This document shows positions 35,198 to 44,131 of a DNA stretch of 64,000 nt, piece after piece (within the stretch, counting starts at the first letter, position 1; the number at the start of each line of letters is the position of its first letter). Location of the stretch: NCBI RefSeq assembly GCF_002902305.1, contig NZ_PPPX01000011.1, positions 70,333-134,332 of the forward strand. Direction: 5' to 3'. The stretch is from Staphylococcus argensis. Its GTDB lineage: Bacteria > Bacillota > Bacilli > Staphylococcales > Staphylococcaceae. The position numbers were made by a program, and so were the translations under genes. Below the pieces are notes generated by a model. That model ran no database searches. It was given only the letters and a program-made list of their open reading frames with translations, and had not been told where the DNA came from.

Positions 35198-35212
35198 ATG
35201 TAAGCGTTTTCT
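35198..35212. promoter_or_regulatory. cre site at the rsaI promoter
   Basis: ATGTAAGCGTTTTCT fits the CcpA cre consensus WTGNAANCGNWNNCW at every position and overlaps the rsaI -35, so glucose should repress the RNA. Confidence 0.8.
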
Positions 35213-35271
35213 TGAAATTTTTGTAATTTTTTTGTCAAAATATCGCTTAAATGTTGTCGTTACGCGTTTTA

Positions 35272-35280
35272 TGCTATACT
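35272..35280 (+). promoter_or_regulatory. Extended -10 promoter of the HTH gene
   Basis: TGCTATACT is an extended -10 element, 37 bp before the start at 35317; the -35 is weak (TTGTCG with short spacing). Confidence 0.5.
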
Positions 35281-35316
35281 AAGTGTAAATAGTAAAGGTA
35301 ACAGGAGGTGTCATCG

Positions 35317-36009
35317 ATGAACAAACGTGAACGTCAGAATCGTATTATCGAACTCATTCAATCTAACAATCAAACGAGTGCTTCTAAGCTCGCGCAAACA
35401 CTTAGCGTGTCTAAACGTACTATCTTACGTGATATGGCCGATCTTGAGAATCAAGGCGTGAAGATTGTAGCGAAACAAGGTGTACGTGGCGGTTATCAAA
35501 TTACTGAAACGCACAATCAATACACAATGAATTTCACAGAAGATCAAATGATTGCCCTCTTCTTAACATTAAATGAAAGTCAATCTTATTCAACTTTACC
35601 TTTTAAAGAGGATATCAAAGCAATTATTAAGAAATGCTTAAATATCCCCTATACGAAATTAAGAAATACGCTGAAACGTCTCGACAACTATATTAAATTT
35701 GAAGATCATGACGAGGCGTTATTACCTCAATTCTTCACTGACATTCTCATTTATAGCGCTGAACGTAATGTGATGGCTGTTGAACATACGACGAGCGACT
35801 ATGATGTGCAGACAGAGAATGTCATATTTATCGGTATGTTATGTCAGCATGGCACCTGGTATGCCATTATCTTTGAAATCGGCACTGGACAGACGACGAT
35901 GTTGCCAGTGAGCGAAATTCAAGATATTGCCTACTCTTTCCAGAAGACCGTGCAGACCCACGATATTACAATGCATAACTTCGAGTCATTTTTAAAAGAA
36001 GTAGAGTAA
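35317..36009 (+). CDS. HTH_11/DeoR-like transcriptional regulator
   Basis: 230 residues. The N-terminal winged helix RQNRIIELIQSNNQTSASKLAQTLSVSKRTILRDM, followed by VRGGYQITE, is the HTH_11 pattern of YafY/YobV-type regulators. The C-terminal part (about residues 70-230) is a possible ligand-sensing domain resembling WYL-type layout but shortened. Start 35317 lies six bases after AGGAGGTG; a GTG three codons upstream is rejected. Divergent from rsaI; target unknown. Confidence 0.75.
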   Translation: MNKRERQNRIIELIQSNNQTSASKLAQTLSVSKRTILRDMADLENQGVKIVAKQGVRGGYQITETHNQYTMNFTEDQMIALFLTLNESQSYSTLPFKEDIKAIIKKCLNIPYTKLRNTLKRLDNYIKFEDHDEALLPQFFTDILIYSAERNVMAVEHTTSDYDVQTENVIFIGMLCQHGTWYAIIFEIGTGQTTMLPVSEIQDIAYSFQKTVQTHDITMHNFESFLKEVE

Positions 36010-36026
36010 CGCAAGTCAATCACTAT

Positions 36027-36755
36027 CTAATAAAATAACGAGATACACGTGAGGATAAAGGCTACAAAGTTATTGAGCATATGCATCGCTATAACAGGAA
36101 GTAAGCGTCGCCCTGTCTTCAAATACACAATGACGATGGCGGCACCCATAATGAGATAACCCCCATACTCGAACGGCGAACTCGTCGTATCGACATGAAT
36201 CAATGCGAAGAGAAGTGCTGAAATTACACCCATAACTATGAAATTGAATTTCTTGCCTAATTCGCCGATAAGTAAGTGTCTAAAAGCGAGTTCTTCGACA
36301 ATCGGTCCAACGATGACGGCGAGAATAAATGTAAACGGTAAGAATACTTTCTGTTTAAACAATTGATCGAGTGCTTGTTCGTTCTTCGTTTCAGAATAAC
36401 CCCATCCATGTGGGAGATGTTGTATCAATTGATCATACAACATTGCTAGTAAGAACATTGCTACAAAGCCTATCAATACCCTTAGCCATTGACGTTTTAA
36501 AGTCTGCCAATTGTCACTGAAGATAGCTTGAAATTGATGAATATGTAAAAAGTAGTAACTCATAACGACGACCACATAAGCAAGGAGTTGTATTAGAGCA
36601 GTCATCATATCAATCGTGACACTGTCGCCTTTCCCTGTGATGAAACTATATACAACGCCTATGATAAAAAAGATAATAAACGACACGATAAATATAGGAA
36701 TCAGTAAGAAATCGCGCCATTGAATATCTCGAAAGCGATACTTAGTATCAGGCAT
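36027..36755 (-). CDS. CPBP-family intramembrane protease-like protein
   Basis: 242 residues with about seven to eight membrane segments. CPBP (Abi/Rce1-like) motifs are present: GPIVEELAFRHLLIGEL (EExxxR), FALIHVD, and a late HMLNNFVA. These are the presumed metal-binding glutamates and histidines. Members process peptides or protect against bacteriocins. Convergent with the HTH gene; preceded by AAGGAGCGA. Confidence 0.82.
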   Translation of the reverse strand: MPDTKYRFRDIQWRDFLLIPIFIVSFIIFFIIGVVYSFITGKGDSVTIDMMTALIQLLAYVVVVMSYYFLHIHQFQAIFSDNWQTLKRQWLRVLIGFVAMFLLAMLYDQLIQHLPHGWGYSETKNEQALDQLFKQKVFLPFTFILAVIVGPIVEELAFRHLLIGELGKKFNFIVMGVISALLFALIHVDTTSSPFEYGGYLIMGAAIVIVYLKTGRRLLPVIAMHMLNNFVAFILTCISLFY

Positions 36756-36924
36756 ATCCCATCGCTCCTTTATCTTTATTGCTACGATATTTATGTGCTA
36801 ATAACGCTTTTACCCTCTAAGATTTGAATCAACCGTAGAACCTAAATATCTCTGAACTACCTATTTAACTTATCACGAAATGACGCATCACGGAATAATA
36901 CATCACGAACAGGACGGATTGACT

Positions 36925-37260
36925 ATGAACTATCAAGAACTTCAACAGTTACATCACTGCGTACACGATATGGTACAACACATCGAACTTTACCATTATG
37001 CTATTCATGAAGATAGCAAGCACAAGGCGGCTTATCGTCAAAGGATTGTTGAGTATGTAGAAGCGGAGCGTGAACGACTCGAACACATGCCTCCCTCAAC
37101 TTTGACTTTCTATCATCATAAATATCTCCACCATCTCAACTATCTTGCTGAACATCCTTTAGATGAGTTGCAAGCGGGCAATAAATCCGCGTACATCCTT
37201 GATACGCAACGTCAGTTTTTATCACTTTATCATCAGATTCATGAGTTATTATTTGAGTAG
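36925..37260 (+). CDS. Hypothetical His-rich helical protein
   Basis: 111 residues, mostly helical, with many His, Tyr and Glu (LQQLHHCVHDMVQHIELYHYAIHED, then HHKYLHHLNYL). No signal peptide, membrane segment or known domain. The start at 36925 is chosen for AGGACGG seven bases upstream; an earlier ATG would add 15 residues. The His-rich helices could bind metal, but no fixed motif shows this. Lies just before the mup/mur operon but has a 140-bp gap to it. Confidence 0.6.
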   Translation: MNYQELQQLHHCVHDMVQHIELYHYAIHEDSKHKAAYRQRIVEYVEAERERLEHMPPSTLTFYHHKYLHHLNYLAEHPLDELQAGNKSAYILDTQRQFLSLYHQIHELLFE

Positions 37261-37338
37261 CCTATTCATCGTACGTTGCAGCACTGTCCAAACTACGCTA
37301 TTTAATTGCGCATAACTTTATATGCATTATGTATAGAA

Positions 37339-37380
37339 TTGTAAAGTCATACGAGTTATTGTAAAATGAAATCGATTACA
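37339..37380 (+). promoter_or_regulatory. mupG promoter with cre site
   Basis: TTGTAA (37339-37344)-N17-TAAAAT (37362-37367) is a good promoter. ATGAAATCGATTACA (37366-37380) matches the cre consensus at every position and covers the -10 end and start region, so CcpA should repress the operon. Confidence 0.8.
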
Positions 37381-37400
37381 AGTAAGGAGGAGGACTGCTT

Positions 37401-38450
37401 ATGTCCGGCTTTTCAGTTTATTTGGGAGAAGAAGCTGATTGGTCTTATATTCAATCGATGATTCATCTCGGATACGATACACTTTTCACCTCATTGCAAA
37501 TACCTGAAGAATCCGACGAGGTCAAGCTCCAATACTTCAAAGAACTATTACATCAACTTCAAGAGGCACCTGTGACACTCATCATCGATGCAAATCCTTC
37601 TTTACTGAATCACACCTTTTATCAGTTACTTTCTTTCTATTCAAATGGGAATGTGGTGATCCGTATTGATCACTCAACTTCAATAGATGTTATTAATCAA
37701 CTTACTCAAGCAGGATTATCATGTTGTTTAAATGCGAGTACACTCACTGAAACGTTGTTAACTCAACTAAAGCAACAAGTCGATCATTTTCATAAAATCG
37801 TTTACTGTCACAACTATTATCCACGTCCAAATACCGGTCTGTCTCAATCTTTTGTTCAAGCGCAAAATACATTGATTCGTCATTATAATCCTGAAGCGAT
37901 GATCTATGGGTTTATAAGTGGAACGAAGAAGCGAGGCCCATTGTATAAAGGTTTGCCAACGCTAGAGAATATGAGACATGCACATCCCATCTATAGTGCA
38001 CAAATGCTGATTGACACTGGCGTCAATCATGTTATTGTGGGGGATATTCAACTTCAAAGAAAGTATGCACAACAACTCATTCAAGCTGTTGTAGAACGGC
38101 ATTTTACCCTTAGATGCAAAGTGGCGAGTACGGATTTGCAAGTGCAGACTTTACTACAAATGACGCATCAAGTGAGAATTGATTCGCCTGAAAAGGTCTT
38201 TCGCTCTCACAATGCGCGTCAAAGCATTAACCAATCTATCCCTCCGGCTCATACAACGACACGAACACGTGGAATGATTACAGTAGATAACGAACGCAAC
38301 GGACGCTACCAAGGTGAGTTACAACTCATTAAACAGCCTCTTCCTGCACACCCTAACGTGAATTGTATCGGAGAAATTATTGAGGAGGATATCGCTTTAC
38401 TCGATTGTCTAAGTGGTAATGATACGTTCAGCTTTGAACTTAATACATAG
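37401..38450 (+). CDS. mupG: 6-phospho-N-acetylmuramidase MupG (DUF871 family)
   Basis: 349-residue TIM-barrel protein of the MupG/DUF871 family. It cleaves MurNAc-6P-GlcNAc taken up by MurP, giving MurNAc-6P and GlcNAc. Family features: GFSVYLGEEADWSYIQSM at the start, the central KIVYCHNYYPRPNTGLS with catalytic acid/base residues nearby (DGN-like patterns in the barrel), and a C-terminal cyclophilin-like domain from about residue 230. First of the mupG-murQ-murP-murR operon with an AAGGAGGAGG site. Confidence 0.9.
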   Translation: MSGFSVYLGEEADWSYIQSMIHLGYDTLFTSLQIPEESDEVKLQYFKELLHQLQEAPVTLIIDANPSLLNHTFYQLLSFYSNGNVVIRIDHSTSIDVINQLTQAGLSCCLNASTLTETLLTQLKQQVDHFHKIVYCHNYYPRPNTGLSQSFVQAQNTLIRHYNPEAMIYGFISGTKKRGPLYKGLPTLENMRHAHPIYSAQMLIDTGVNHVIVGDIQLQRKYAQQLIQAVVERHFTLRCKVASTDLQVQTLLQMTHQVRIDSPEKVFRSHNARQSINQSIPPAHTTTRTRGMITVDNERNGRYQGELQLIKQPLPAHPNVNCIGEIIEEDIALLDCLSGNDTFSFELNT

Positions 38451-38462
38451 GGAGATGAAATA

Positions 38463-39347
38463 ATGAATCGAATGACTACTGAAACTCGTAATCCTAAGAC
38501 GATACGTTTAGATGAAATGTCTATAGAGGAAGCATTGCGTACGATGAATGAGGAAGATCAACAGGTTCCTCGTGCCATCGCGCCTCATATTCCTCAACTC
38601 GCTCAAATCATTGAACGTATCATTCAACAGATGCAAGACGGTGGCCGCCTCATCTATATCGGTGCAGGAACGAGCGGTCGCTTAGGCGTACTTGATGCTG
38701 CGGAGTGCGTACCTACATTCAACGCAAGTCCTAACGAAGTCATTGGACTGATCGCTGGAGGACAACGTGCGATGACTGAAGCGGTAGAAGGTGCAGAAGA
38801 TAGTAAAGAGATGGCTATTGAGGATTTGAAAGCCATTGAACTTTCTGCTCAAGATATCGTGATTGGTATTGCCGCAAGTGGTAAGACACCATATGTGCTA
38901 GGCGGTCTCAAATATGCCAATGAGATAGATGCTATGACTGTAGCTCTAAGTTGTAATCAAGAGACACCGATGAGTGAGGTCGCAGATTACCCACTTGAGA
39001 TTCATGTAGGCCCTGAAGTCTTAACAGGTTCAACACGTTTAAAAGCAGGAACAGCGCAGAAACTCATGTTAAATATGATCTCTACCCTTTCAATGGTAGG
39101 TTTGGGAAAGGTCTATAGTAACTTGATGGTCGATTTACGCCCAACCAATCAAAAATTGATTCAACGTTCTATCGGTATTATTCAAGACATTTGCGATTTA
39201 TCCGAAAGTGATGCCGCTTCACTATTTGAACAAGCACAACAGCAATTGAAAGTCGCTGTCGTCATGCATCTTGCGAACTGTTCACGTGAAAAAGCAGAAA
39301 CGCGTTTACAGACAAACCAAGGGCAAATTAAGCGCGCAATTCAGTAG
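38463..39347 (+). CDS. murQ: N-acetylmuramic acid 6-phosphate etherase MurQ
   Basis: 294 residues. Removes the lactyl ether from MurNAc-6P to yield GlcNAc-6P. The SIS-fold sugar-phosphate motif is seen as [27 protein letters not shown], and the acidic catalytic pair lies in the [11 protein letters not shown] and related stretches. [15 protein letters not shown] is the second SIS loop. Starts 12 bp after mupG with GGGAGATG. Confidence 0.95.
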   Translation: MNRMTTETRNPKTIRLDEMSIEEALRTMNEEDQQVPRAIAPHIPQLAQIIERIIQQMQDGGRLIYIGAGTSGRLGVLDAAECVPTFNASPNEVIGLIAGGQRAMTEAVEGAEDSKEMAIEDLKAIELSAQDIVIGIAASGKTPYVLGGLKYANEIDAMTVALSCNQETPMSEVADYPLEIHVGPEVLTGSTRLKAGTAQKLMLNMISTLSMVGLGKVYSNLMVDLRPTNQKLIQRSIGIIQDICDLSESDAASLFEQAQQQLKVAVVMHLANCSREKAETRLQTNQGQIKRAIQ

Positions 39348-39393
39348 TCACCAGTACAAGATAACCATAATGATTTGAAGGAGGTCATTTCAT

Positions 39394-40836
39394 ATGGCGA
39401 ATACCCAAGAATTAACCGATCAGATTGTGCAAGCAATCGGAGGTATAGAGAATGTAGACAATGTGATTAACTGTATGACACGCGTACGCGTTCAACTCCA
39501 TTATAACGATCACGTTGATTTCGATGAATTAAAGGCCATCGATGGCGTGCTCGGAGTTGTACAAGATGAACGCTTACAAATTGTCGTAGGACCAGGTACC
39601 GCTTCAAAGGTTGCGAACTATATGGAAGAGTTACAACAATCTCATCCATCTACTCTGACTAATGATGACTTAGGCGGAACTGCCAAAGAACGTGCAGAAG
39701 CGCGTGCGCAAGAGAATAAACAGAACTATCAATCTCAACAGAAATCTGGTCCTTTCCAAAAGTTCTTTAAGACTATAGCAAACATCTTTATCCCGTTGAT
39801 TCCTGCATTTATCGGTGCCGGACTTATCGGCGGTATCGGTGCAGTTATCGAGAATATGCTAACTGCTCATGTTATTTCTGGCGCTTTCTTCACTCAACTC
39901 GTAACGATCTTTGGTGTGATTAAAGACGGTATGTTAGCTTATCTTGCTATCTTTACAGGTATTAATGCCGCAAAAGAATTCGGTGCTACGCCAGGTCTAG
40001 GCGGTGTTATCGGGGGTACAACGTTACTCACAGGTTTAGGTGATGATAAAGCAATCACTAACCTCTTTACAGGTGAACACTTACAAGCAGGTCAAGGTGG
40101 TATTATTGGTGTCATCTTTGCAGTTTGGCTCTTAAGTTTAATAGAGAAGAGACTGCACAAAGTGATTCCTAACGAAGTCGATATTATCATTACACCAACA
40201 ATTACTTTACTAATCATCGGCTTACTCACTGTATTTATCATTATGCCGCTCGCTGGTTTCGTATCTGATGGACTCGTCGGCGTAATTAATTGGATTATTA
40301 GTGTAGGAGGCATCTTTAGCGGCTTTATCATTGGCGCTTTCTTCCTACCATTGGTTATGTTAGGATTACATCATATATTTACACCTATTCATATTGAAAT
40401 GATAAATAAAATGGGAGCAACTTATTTATTACCGATTGCTGCGATGGCAGGTGCAGGACAAGTAGGCGCTGCACTCGCTTTATGGGTGCGTTGCCGTAAG
40501 AACAAGACGTTACGCGATACGTTGAAAGGTGCTCTACCTGTAGGCATACTCGGTATTGGTGAACCTCTTATTTATGGGGTTACGCTTCCACTTGGTCGCC
40601 CATTCTTTACTGCATGCTTAGGTGGCGGTGTTGGTGGCGCTGTTATTGGTGGCATCGGTCACATTGGTGCTACTGCAGTAGGCCCTAGTGGATGGTCACT
40701 CCTACCACTCATTTCAGATCATATGTATTTAGGTTATATTGTAGGTCTCTTTGCTGCATATATCGGTGGCTTTGTATTCACATACTTATTTGGCACGACG
40801 AAAGCAATGAGAAACTCTGATACTTTAGGTGATTAA
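39394..40836 (+). CDS. murP: PTS MurNAc(-GlcNAc) transporter EIIBC MurP
   Basis: 480 residues: an N-terminal EIIB domain (residues about 1-85) with the phosphorylated Cys in [12 protein letters not shown], a charged Gln-rich linker (about 85-120), then an EIIC domain of about ten membrane segments with the substrate motif [14 protein letters not shown]. Imports and phosphorylates MurNAc-containing sugars. No EIIA domain is fused, so a shared glucose-type EIIA must act in trans. Confidence 0.93.
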   Translation: MANTQELTDQIVQAIGGIENVDNVINCMTRVRVQLHYNDHVDFDELKAIDGVLGVVQDERLQIVVGPGTASKVANYMEELQQSHPSTLTNDDLGGTAKERAEARAQENKQNYQSQQKSGPFQKFFKTIANIFIPLIPAFIGAGLIGGIGAVIENMLTAHVISGAFFTQLVTIFGVIKDGMLAYLAIFTGINAAKEFGATPGLGGVIGGTTLLTGLGDDKAITNLFTGEHLQAGQGGIIGVIFAVWLLSLIEKRLHKVIPNEVDIIITPTITLLIIGLLTVFIIMPLAGFVSDGLVGVINWIISVGGIFSGFIIGAFFLPLVMLGLHHIFTPIHIEMINKMGATYLLPIAAMAGAGQVGAALALWVRCRKNKTLRDTLKGALPVGILGIGEPLIYGVTLPLGRPFFTACLGGGVGGAVIGGIGHIGATAVGPSGWSLLPLISDHMYLGYIVGLFAAYIGGFVFTYLFGTTKAMRNSDTLGD

Positions 40837-40837
40837 T

Positions 40838-41713
40838 ATGACCAACGTACTTTATAAGATAGAAGATGAATATACCCGATTGACTAAAAGCGAAAAGAAG
40901 ATTGCAGATTACATCTTGAACCGACCTCACTATATCGTCAAAATGTCAGTACAAGAATTTGCGAAAGAGATTGGCACGAGCGCTGCTTCCATCGTGAGAT
41001 TTAGTAAAAAAATGACGAGCGGTGGTTTCCAAGATTTAAAGTTAGAGCTCTCACGCTATTTGCCCGAAGATACAACAAACAATACACTGTTAGAACTCGT
41101 CGATCATGAATCTATAGCGAATATTTCATCAAAGTTACTTTCACGCGCAAAGGATACGCTTTATGACGTATCCGCGCACTTAGATGCACATACGATTGGT
41201 GCTATTTGTGATCAATTTAAACAAGCACGCACGATTTTCTTATTCGGTTATGGCGCATCTTATGTCATTGCCACAGATTTATTTCAGAAATTCTCACGTA
41301 TCGGCTTAAATGTCCGTTTAATCACAGAAACACATCAGCTAACTTCGACCCTCGCAACGCATGATCAACGTGATTGCGTCGTGTTTATTACCAATCACGG
41401 TAGTCACAGTGAGTTACAAGCCATGGCAAAGGTAGCAACAGATTACAATATCTCTATCATTACGATTTCGAGCACGGCAGACAATCCTGTTGCTGAAATT
41501 TCAGATCACGTGTTGACTTATGGTCAAACAGACGAGAACGAATTACGCATGGCTGCGACAACTTCATTGTTTGCGCAACTCTTTACTGTTGATGTCTTAT
41601 ATTATCGCTATATCGCGCTCAACTACCAACATTCCTTGGATTCAATTACGCAGTCTAAGATGGCTTTAGACAATTATCGCAAACATATTTCAAATATTCA
41701 TTTTAAACATTAA
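40838..41713 (+). CDS. murR: RpiR-family regulator MurR
   Basis: 291 residues: an N-terminal HTH_6 domain (LTKSEKKIADYILNRPH, then VQEFAKEIGTSAASIVRFSKKM) and a C-terminal SIS sugar-phosphate-sensing domain (ARTIFLFGYGASYVIATDLFQKF, VVFITNHGSHSEL). Expected to respond to MurNAc-6P and control the operon. The ATG at 40838 follows the murP stop by one base with AGGTGATT upstream. Confidence 0.9.
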   Translation: MTNVLYKIEDEYTRLTKSEKKIADYILNRPHYIVKMSVQEFAKEIGTSAASIVRFSKKMTSGGFQDLKLELSRYLPEDTTNNTLLELVDHESIANISSKLLSRAKDTLYDVSAHLDAHTIGAICDQFKQARTIFLFGYGASYVIATDLFQKFSRIGLNVRLITETHQLTSTLATHDQRDCVVFITNHGSHSELQAMAKVATDYNISIITISSTADNPVAEISDHVLTYGQTDENELRMAATTSLFAQLFTVDVLYYRYIALNYQHSLDSITQSKMALDNYRKHISNIHFKH

Positions 41714-41720
41714 TTCAGTC

Positions 41721-41764
41721 AAAAAGACTTAAGTTGAACTGTAACCGTCAACTTAAGTCTTTTT
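41721..41764. terminator. Bidirectional terminator between murR and aapA
   Basis: AAAAAGACTTAAGTTGA (41721-41737) and TCAACTTAAGTCTTTTT (41748-41764) pair perfectly. Confidence 0.92.
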
Positions 41765-41786
41765 ATTATTTATTCAATTAAGTAAT

Positions 41787-43175
41787 TTAGAAGCGTTGTT
41801 TTTCTTCGCTCATTTTATGATAACCCTTAATGAAGTAATAAGCTGTCATAAATGCGAGGAAGACAACACCAATCAATAATGAAATAACTTGTTCTTTGTT
41901 GAACAACATACCAATCAACACAAGTATAAAAAAGATGATTGTAATAAATGTACCTACTGCGCCTCCTGGCATTTTAAAAGGATGGCCTTCAACTTGATCA
42001 GGATGTAGTTTTCTAAATCTCAAGTGACTAATCAAGATCATGAACCAAGGAATCATACCTGGTAAGATTGATGCACTGTAAACGTATACGAACACGTTAT
42101 CAGCACCTGGAATCAATTTCGGTAAGATCACATTGAGTAATGCACCGACTAAGATACCGATTGCAATTGCAGCAACTGCAAAGACAGGTACACCGTTCTT
42201 CATCACTTTAGTAAATGACTTAGGCATTTGACCTTTCTCAGCAAGTGTGAAAATCATACGGCTTGCACTGAAAATACCTGAGTTACAGCCTGACATCGCT
42301 GCAGTAAGTACAACGAAGTTAATGAGTCCTGCTGCAAATGTAATGCCGACTTTCGCAAATGTTGCTACGAATGGACTACCGATATGACCTAATTGGTCCC
42401 AAGGATAAACAGTAACGATGACGAAGATAGCACCGATATAGAAGATTAAGATACGCCAAATAACACCGTTAACTGCTGATTTAATGTTCTTCTGAGGGTC
42501 TTTCGTTTCCCCTGCTGTGATCCCTATCAATTCAACACCTTGGTAAGATGCAACAACGATAGAAAGTGCGAAGAAGAAGCCAACCCAACCATGTGGCATA
42601 AATCCACCGTGTGACCAAAGATTAGATAATCCTGTCGCATGTCCTGTACCTAAACCGAAGAAGATTAGACCAAGACCTGCAATAATCATTAAGATGATTG
42701 TGACAACTTTAATCATCGCAAACCAGAATTCAAATTCACCAAATGCTTTTACTGAAACTAAGTTCGCTGCACAAAGTAATATTATAACAATGACACCTGG
42801 AATCCACTGTGGTAAATCAGGGAACCAATAGTTCATGTACTGTCCTACTGCGATAACTTCACTCATACCTACGACGATCCATTGGAAGATGTTACTCCAC
42901 GCTGTGATGTAACCCGCCACAGGATGGATGTAATCACTCGCAAAGTGCGCGAATGAACCTGTCGTTGGATGTAAGTAAACCATCTCACCCATTGCACGCA
43001 TGACTAAGAATAGGAACATACCTGCAATGAGATATGCAAAGATAACAGATGGTCCTGTCTTGTTAATCGTATCTGATGCCCCCATAAATAGTCCGACACC
43101 GATTGTACCTCCAAGTGCGATCATGCGCATTTGACGCGCAGTCAATCCCCTTTGTAACTGATTCTTCTCTGCCAT
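41787..43175 (-). CDS. aapA: Amino-acid permease, AapA/CycA type
   Basis: 462-residue APC-superfamily transporter with 12 membrane segments. The amino-acid-binding loop GLTARQMRMIALGGTIGVGLFMG and helix 6 SYQGVELIGITAGETKDP are seen. Overall pattern is the D-alanine/D-serine/glycine permease group (AapA/CycA); exact substrate cannot be fixed by sequence. It is preceded by a 250-nt leader with a long folded structure and a palindromic promoter region, so its expression is likely conditional. Confidence 0.85.
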   Translation of the reverse strand: MAEKNQLQRGLTARQMRMIALGGTIGVGLFMGASDTINKTGPSVIFAYLIAGMFLFLVMRAMGEMVYLHPTTGSFAHFASDYIHPVAGYITAWSNIFQWIVVGMSEVIAVGQYMNYWFPDLPQWIPGVIVIILLCAANLVSVKAFGEFEFWFAMIKVVTIILMIIAGLGLIFFGLGTGHATGLSNLWSHGGFMPHGWVGFFFALSIVVASYQGVELIGITAGETKDPQKNIKSAVNGVIWRILIFYIGAIFVIVTVYPWDQLGHIGSPFVATFAKVGITFAAGLINFVVLTAAMSGCNSGIFSASRMIFTLAEKGQMPKSFTKVMKNGVPVFAVAAIAIGILVGALLNVILPKLIPGADNVFVYVYSASILPGMIPWFMILISHLRFRKLHPDQVEGHPFKMPGGAVGTFITIIFFILVLIGMLFNKEQVISLLIGVVFLAFMTAYYFIKGYHKMSEEKQRF

Positions 43176-43210
43176 AATTCAACCCCATCTCTTCCTAATT
43201 CGTTATTCTC

Positions 43211-43229
43211 GAATCTTAGATAAAGATTC
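43211..43229 (-). other. Short hairpin before aapA
   Basis: GAATCT-(7)-AGATTC lies between the large leader structure and the aapA ribosome site. No U run follows, so it is not a typical terminator; it could help switch translation. Confidence 0.4.
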
Positions 43230-43240
43230 TATCTATTCAG

Positions 43241-43384
43241 AAGATTGATTTGATTTAAAATACATGGCTATAAACGATCAATCTTTCTCAAACGTGAGTT
43301 GTTCGAACCGCCCCAGGAACTCACAGCTCAAGATGATGATTATCGGATGCATAGCCATCATTCATTAGTTGCCAAATCAATCTT
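43241..43384 (-). ncRNA. Long structured aapA leader, unrecognised class
   Basis: In the 5' leader of aapA, four co-linear helices stack into one long hairpin. P1 AAGATTGATTTG/CAAATCAATCTT (43384-43373 with 43252-43241, 12 bp). P2 ATGGCTAT/ATAGCCAT (43358-43351 with 43271-43264). P2b CGATAATC/GATT-g-ATCG with one bulged G (43345-43338 with 43283-43275). P3 GTGAGTT/AACTCAC (43324-43318 with 43300-43294) with a 17-nt G-rich loop. It lacks the hallmarks of T-box, glycine, lysine, SAM, guanidine or c-di-AMP riboswitches. It may be a riboswitch, a protein-binding leader or a MITE-like palindrome. Confidence 0.6.
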
Positions 43385-43432
43385 AGAATGCACCCTTGTC
43401 CCAATTTAATTAAACGCTATTGACTCAGACAC

Positions 43433-43464
43433 TATTATATTACATTTTATGTAAGAGCTTACAT
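43433..43464 (-). promoter_or_regulatory. aapA promoter and palindromic operator
   Basis: TATAAT on the minus strand (43438-43433) lies about 258 bp before the ATG. The palindrome ATGTAAGAGCTTACAT (43449-43464), with another TTACAT at 43440-43445, covers the -35 side, where no consensus -35 is seen. That suggests an activator or repressor site. Confidence 0.55.
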
Positions 43465-43729
43465 TCTTTTTATATATTCTATGTGATTTGTACGAAAAAT
43501 GCAAAATAAATTTCAAAGAATCTTCACAATTTTAAGTCAATCACGTTCGCTCAATTTGATGCCTATGCGATTGTTAGCTTTTCTAACTTTTTTAAAATTG
43601 TAACTGTAAAAGATACGCAAGTCTTAGTAGTGTCTTTTTGAGAAATACAACGATACTTTCTGTATAGAATATGCTTATTCTATCATACTTTGAGATGAAA
43701 TGGCAGAGGTCTAATAAATTTAATAGATA

Positions 43730-43738
43730 TGATATAAT
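43730..43738 (+). promoter_or_regulatory. Extended -10 promoter
   Basis: TGATATAAT is an extended -10 element placed 37 bp before the gene at 43775. The spacer from about 43465 to 43729 shows no other recognised feature. Confidence 0.5.
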
Positions 43739-43774
43739 TTGAGTAATTCAGTTAAAGGAGTTTCACGTATCATT

Positions 43775-44131
43775 ATGAAACAAAATCTTAAATTACGTAC
43801 GCTGATCATAGCAATCATCTTCGGCGTCCTTTTCTTCTTAATCAATATTTTTAGTAAACATGAAGCATCAACATTAGTGATTCTCGGCAAATCTGTACTC
43901 GCTGCACTCGTCTTTGCCTTGCTTTACTATACTCTGTTTGCACTGCTCAACACCCCTGAGCGTAAATTCAAATTCGGCGTGACAATTCCAATTGCGATGC
44001 TACTTGGCATCATCCTTGGTGCCATCGTTGCAACGATTAAGATCGGTATCATCGTCGGTTTGATTGTAGGGATTATTGCAGGTTATGTGTGGGAATTTAT
44101 CGCTAAACAACGTGGAAATGGAGGCAAATAA
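43775..44131 (+). CDS. Small four-helix membrane protein
   Basis: 118 residues with four hydrophobic segments and a basic loop NTPERKFKFG. The C-terminal glycine/isoleucine repeats (GIILGAIVATIKIGIIVGLIVGIIAGY) look like a glycine-zipper membrane span. No known family recognised. The AAGGAG is 14 bases from this ATG; ATC or ATT codons are closer, so initiation may be atypical. Its stop overlaps the next gene's ATG. Confidence 0.65.
   Translation: MKQNLKLRTLIIAIIFGVLFFLINIFSKHEASTLVILGKSVLAALVFALLYYTLFALLNTPERKFKFGVTIPIAMLLGIILGAIVATIKIGIIVGLIVGIIAGYVWEFIAKQRGNGGK

Noticed and set aside
43294-43320. tRNA-like T-loop sequence GGTTCGAAC in the aapA leader
   Set aside because: No acceptor, D or anticodon arms fit around it; it is the loop of helix P3.
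43241-43384. MITE or insertion-sequence remnant
   Set aside because: The 12-bp ends could be terminal repeats, but no target-site duplication is visible and the element sits in a promoter-to-gene leader; kept as an alternative, not as the call.
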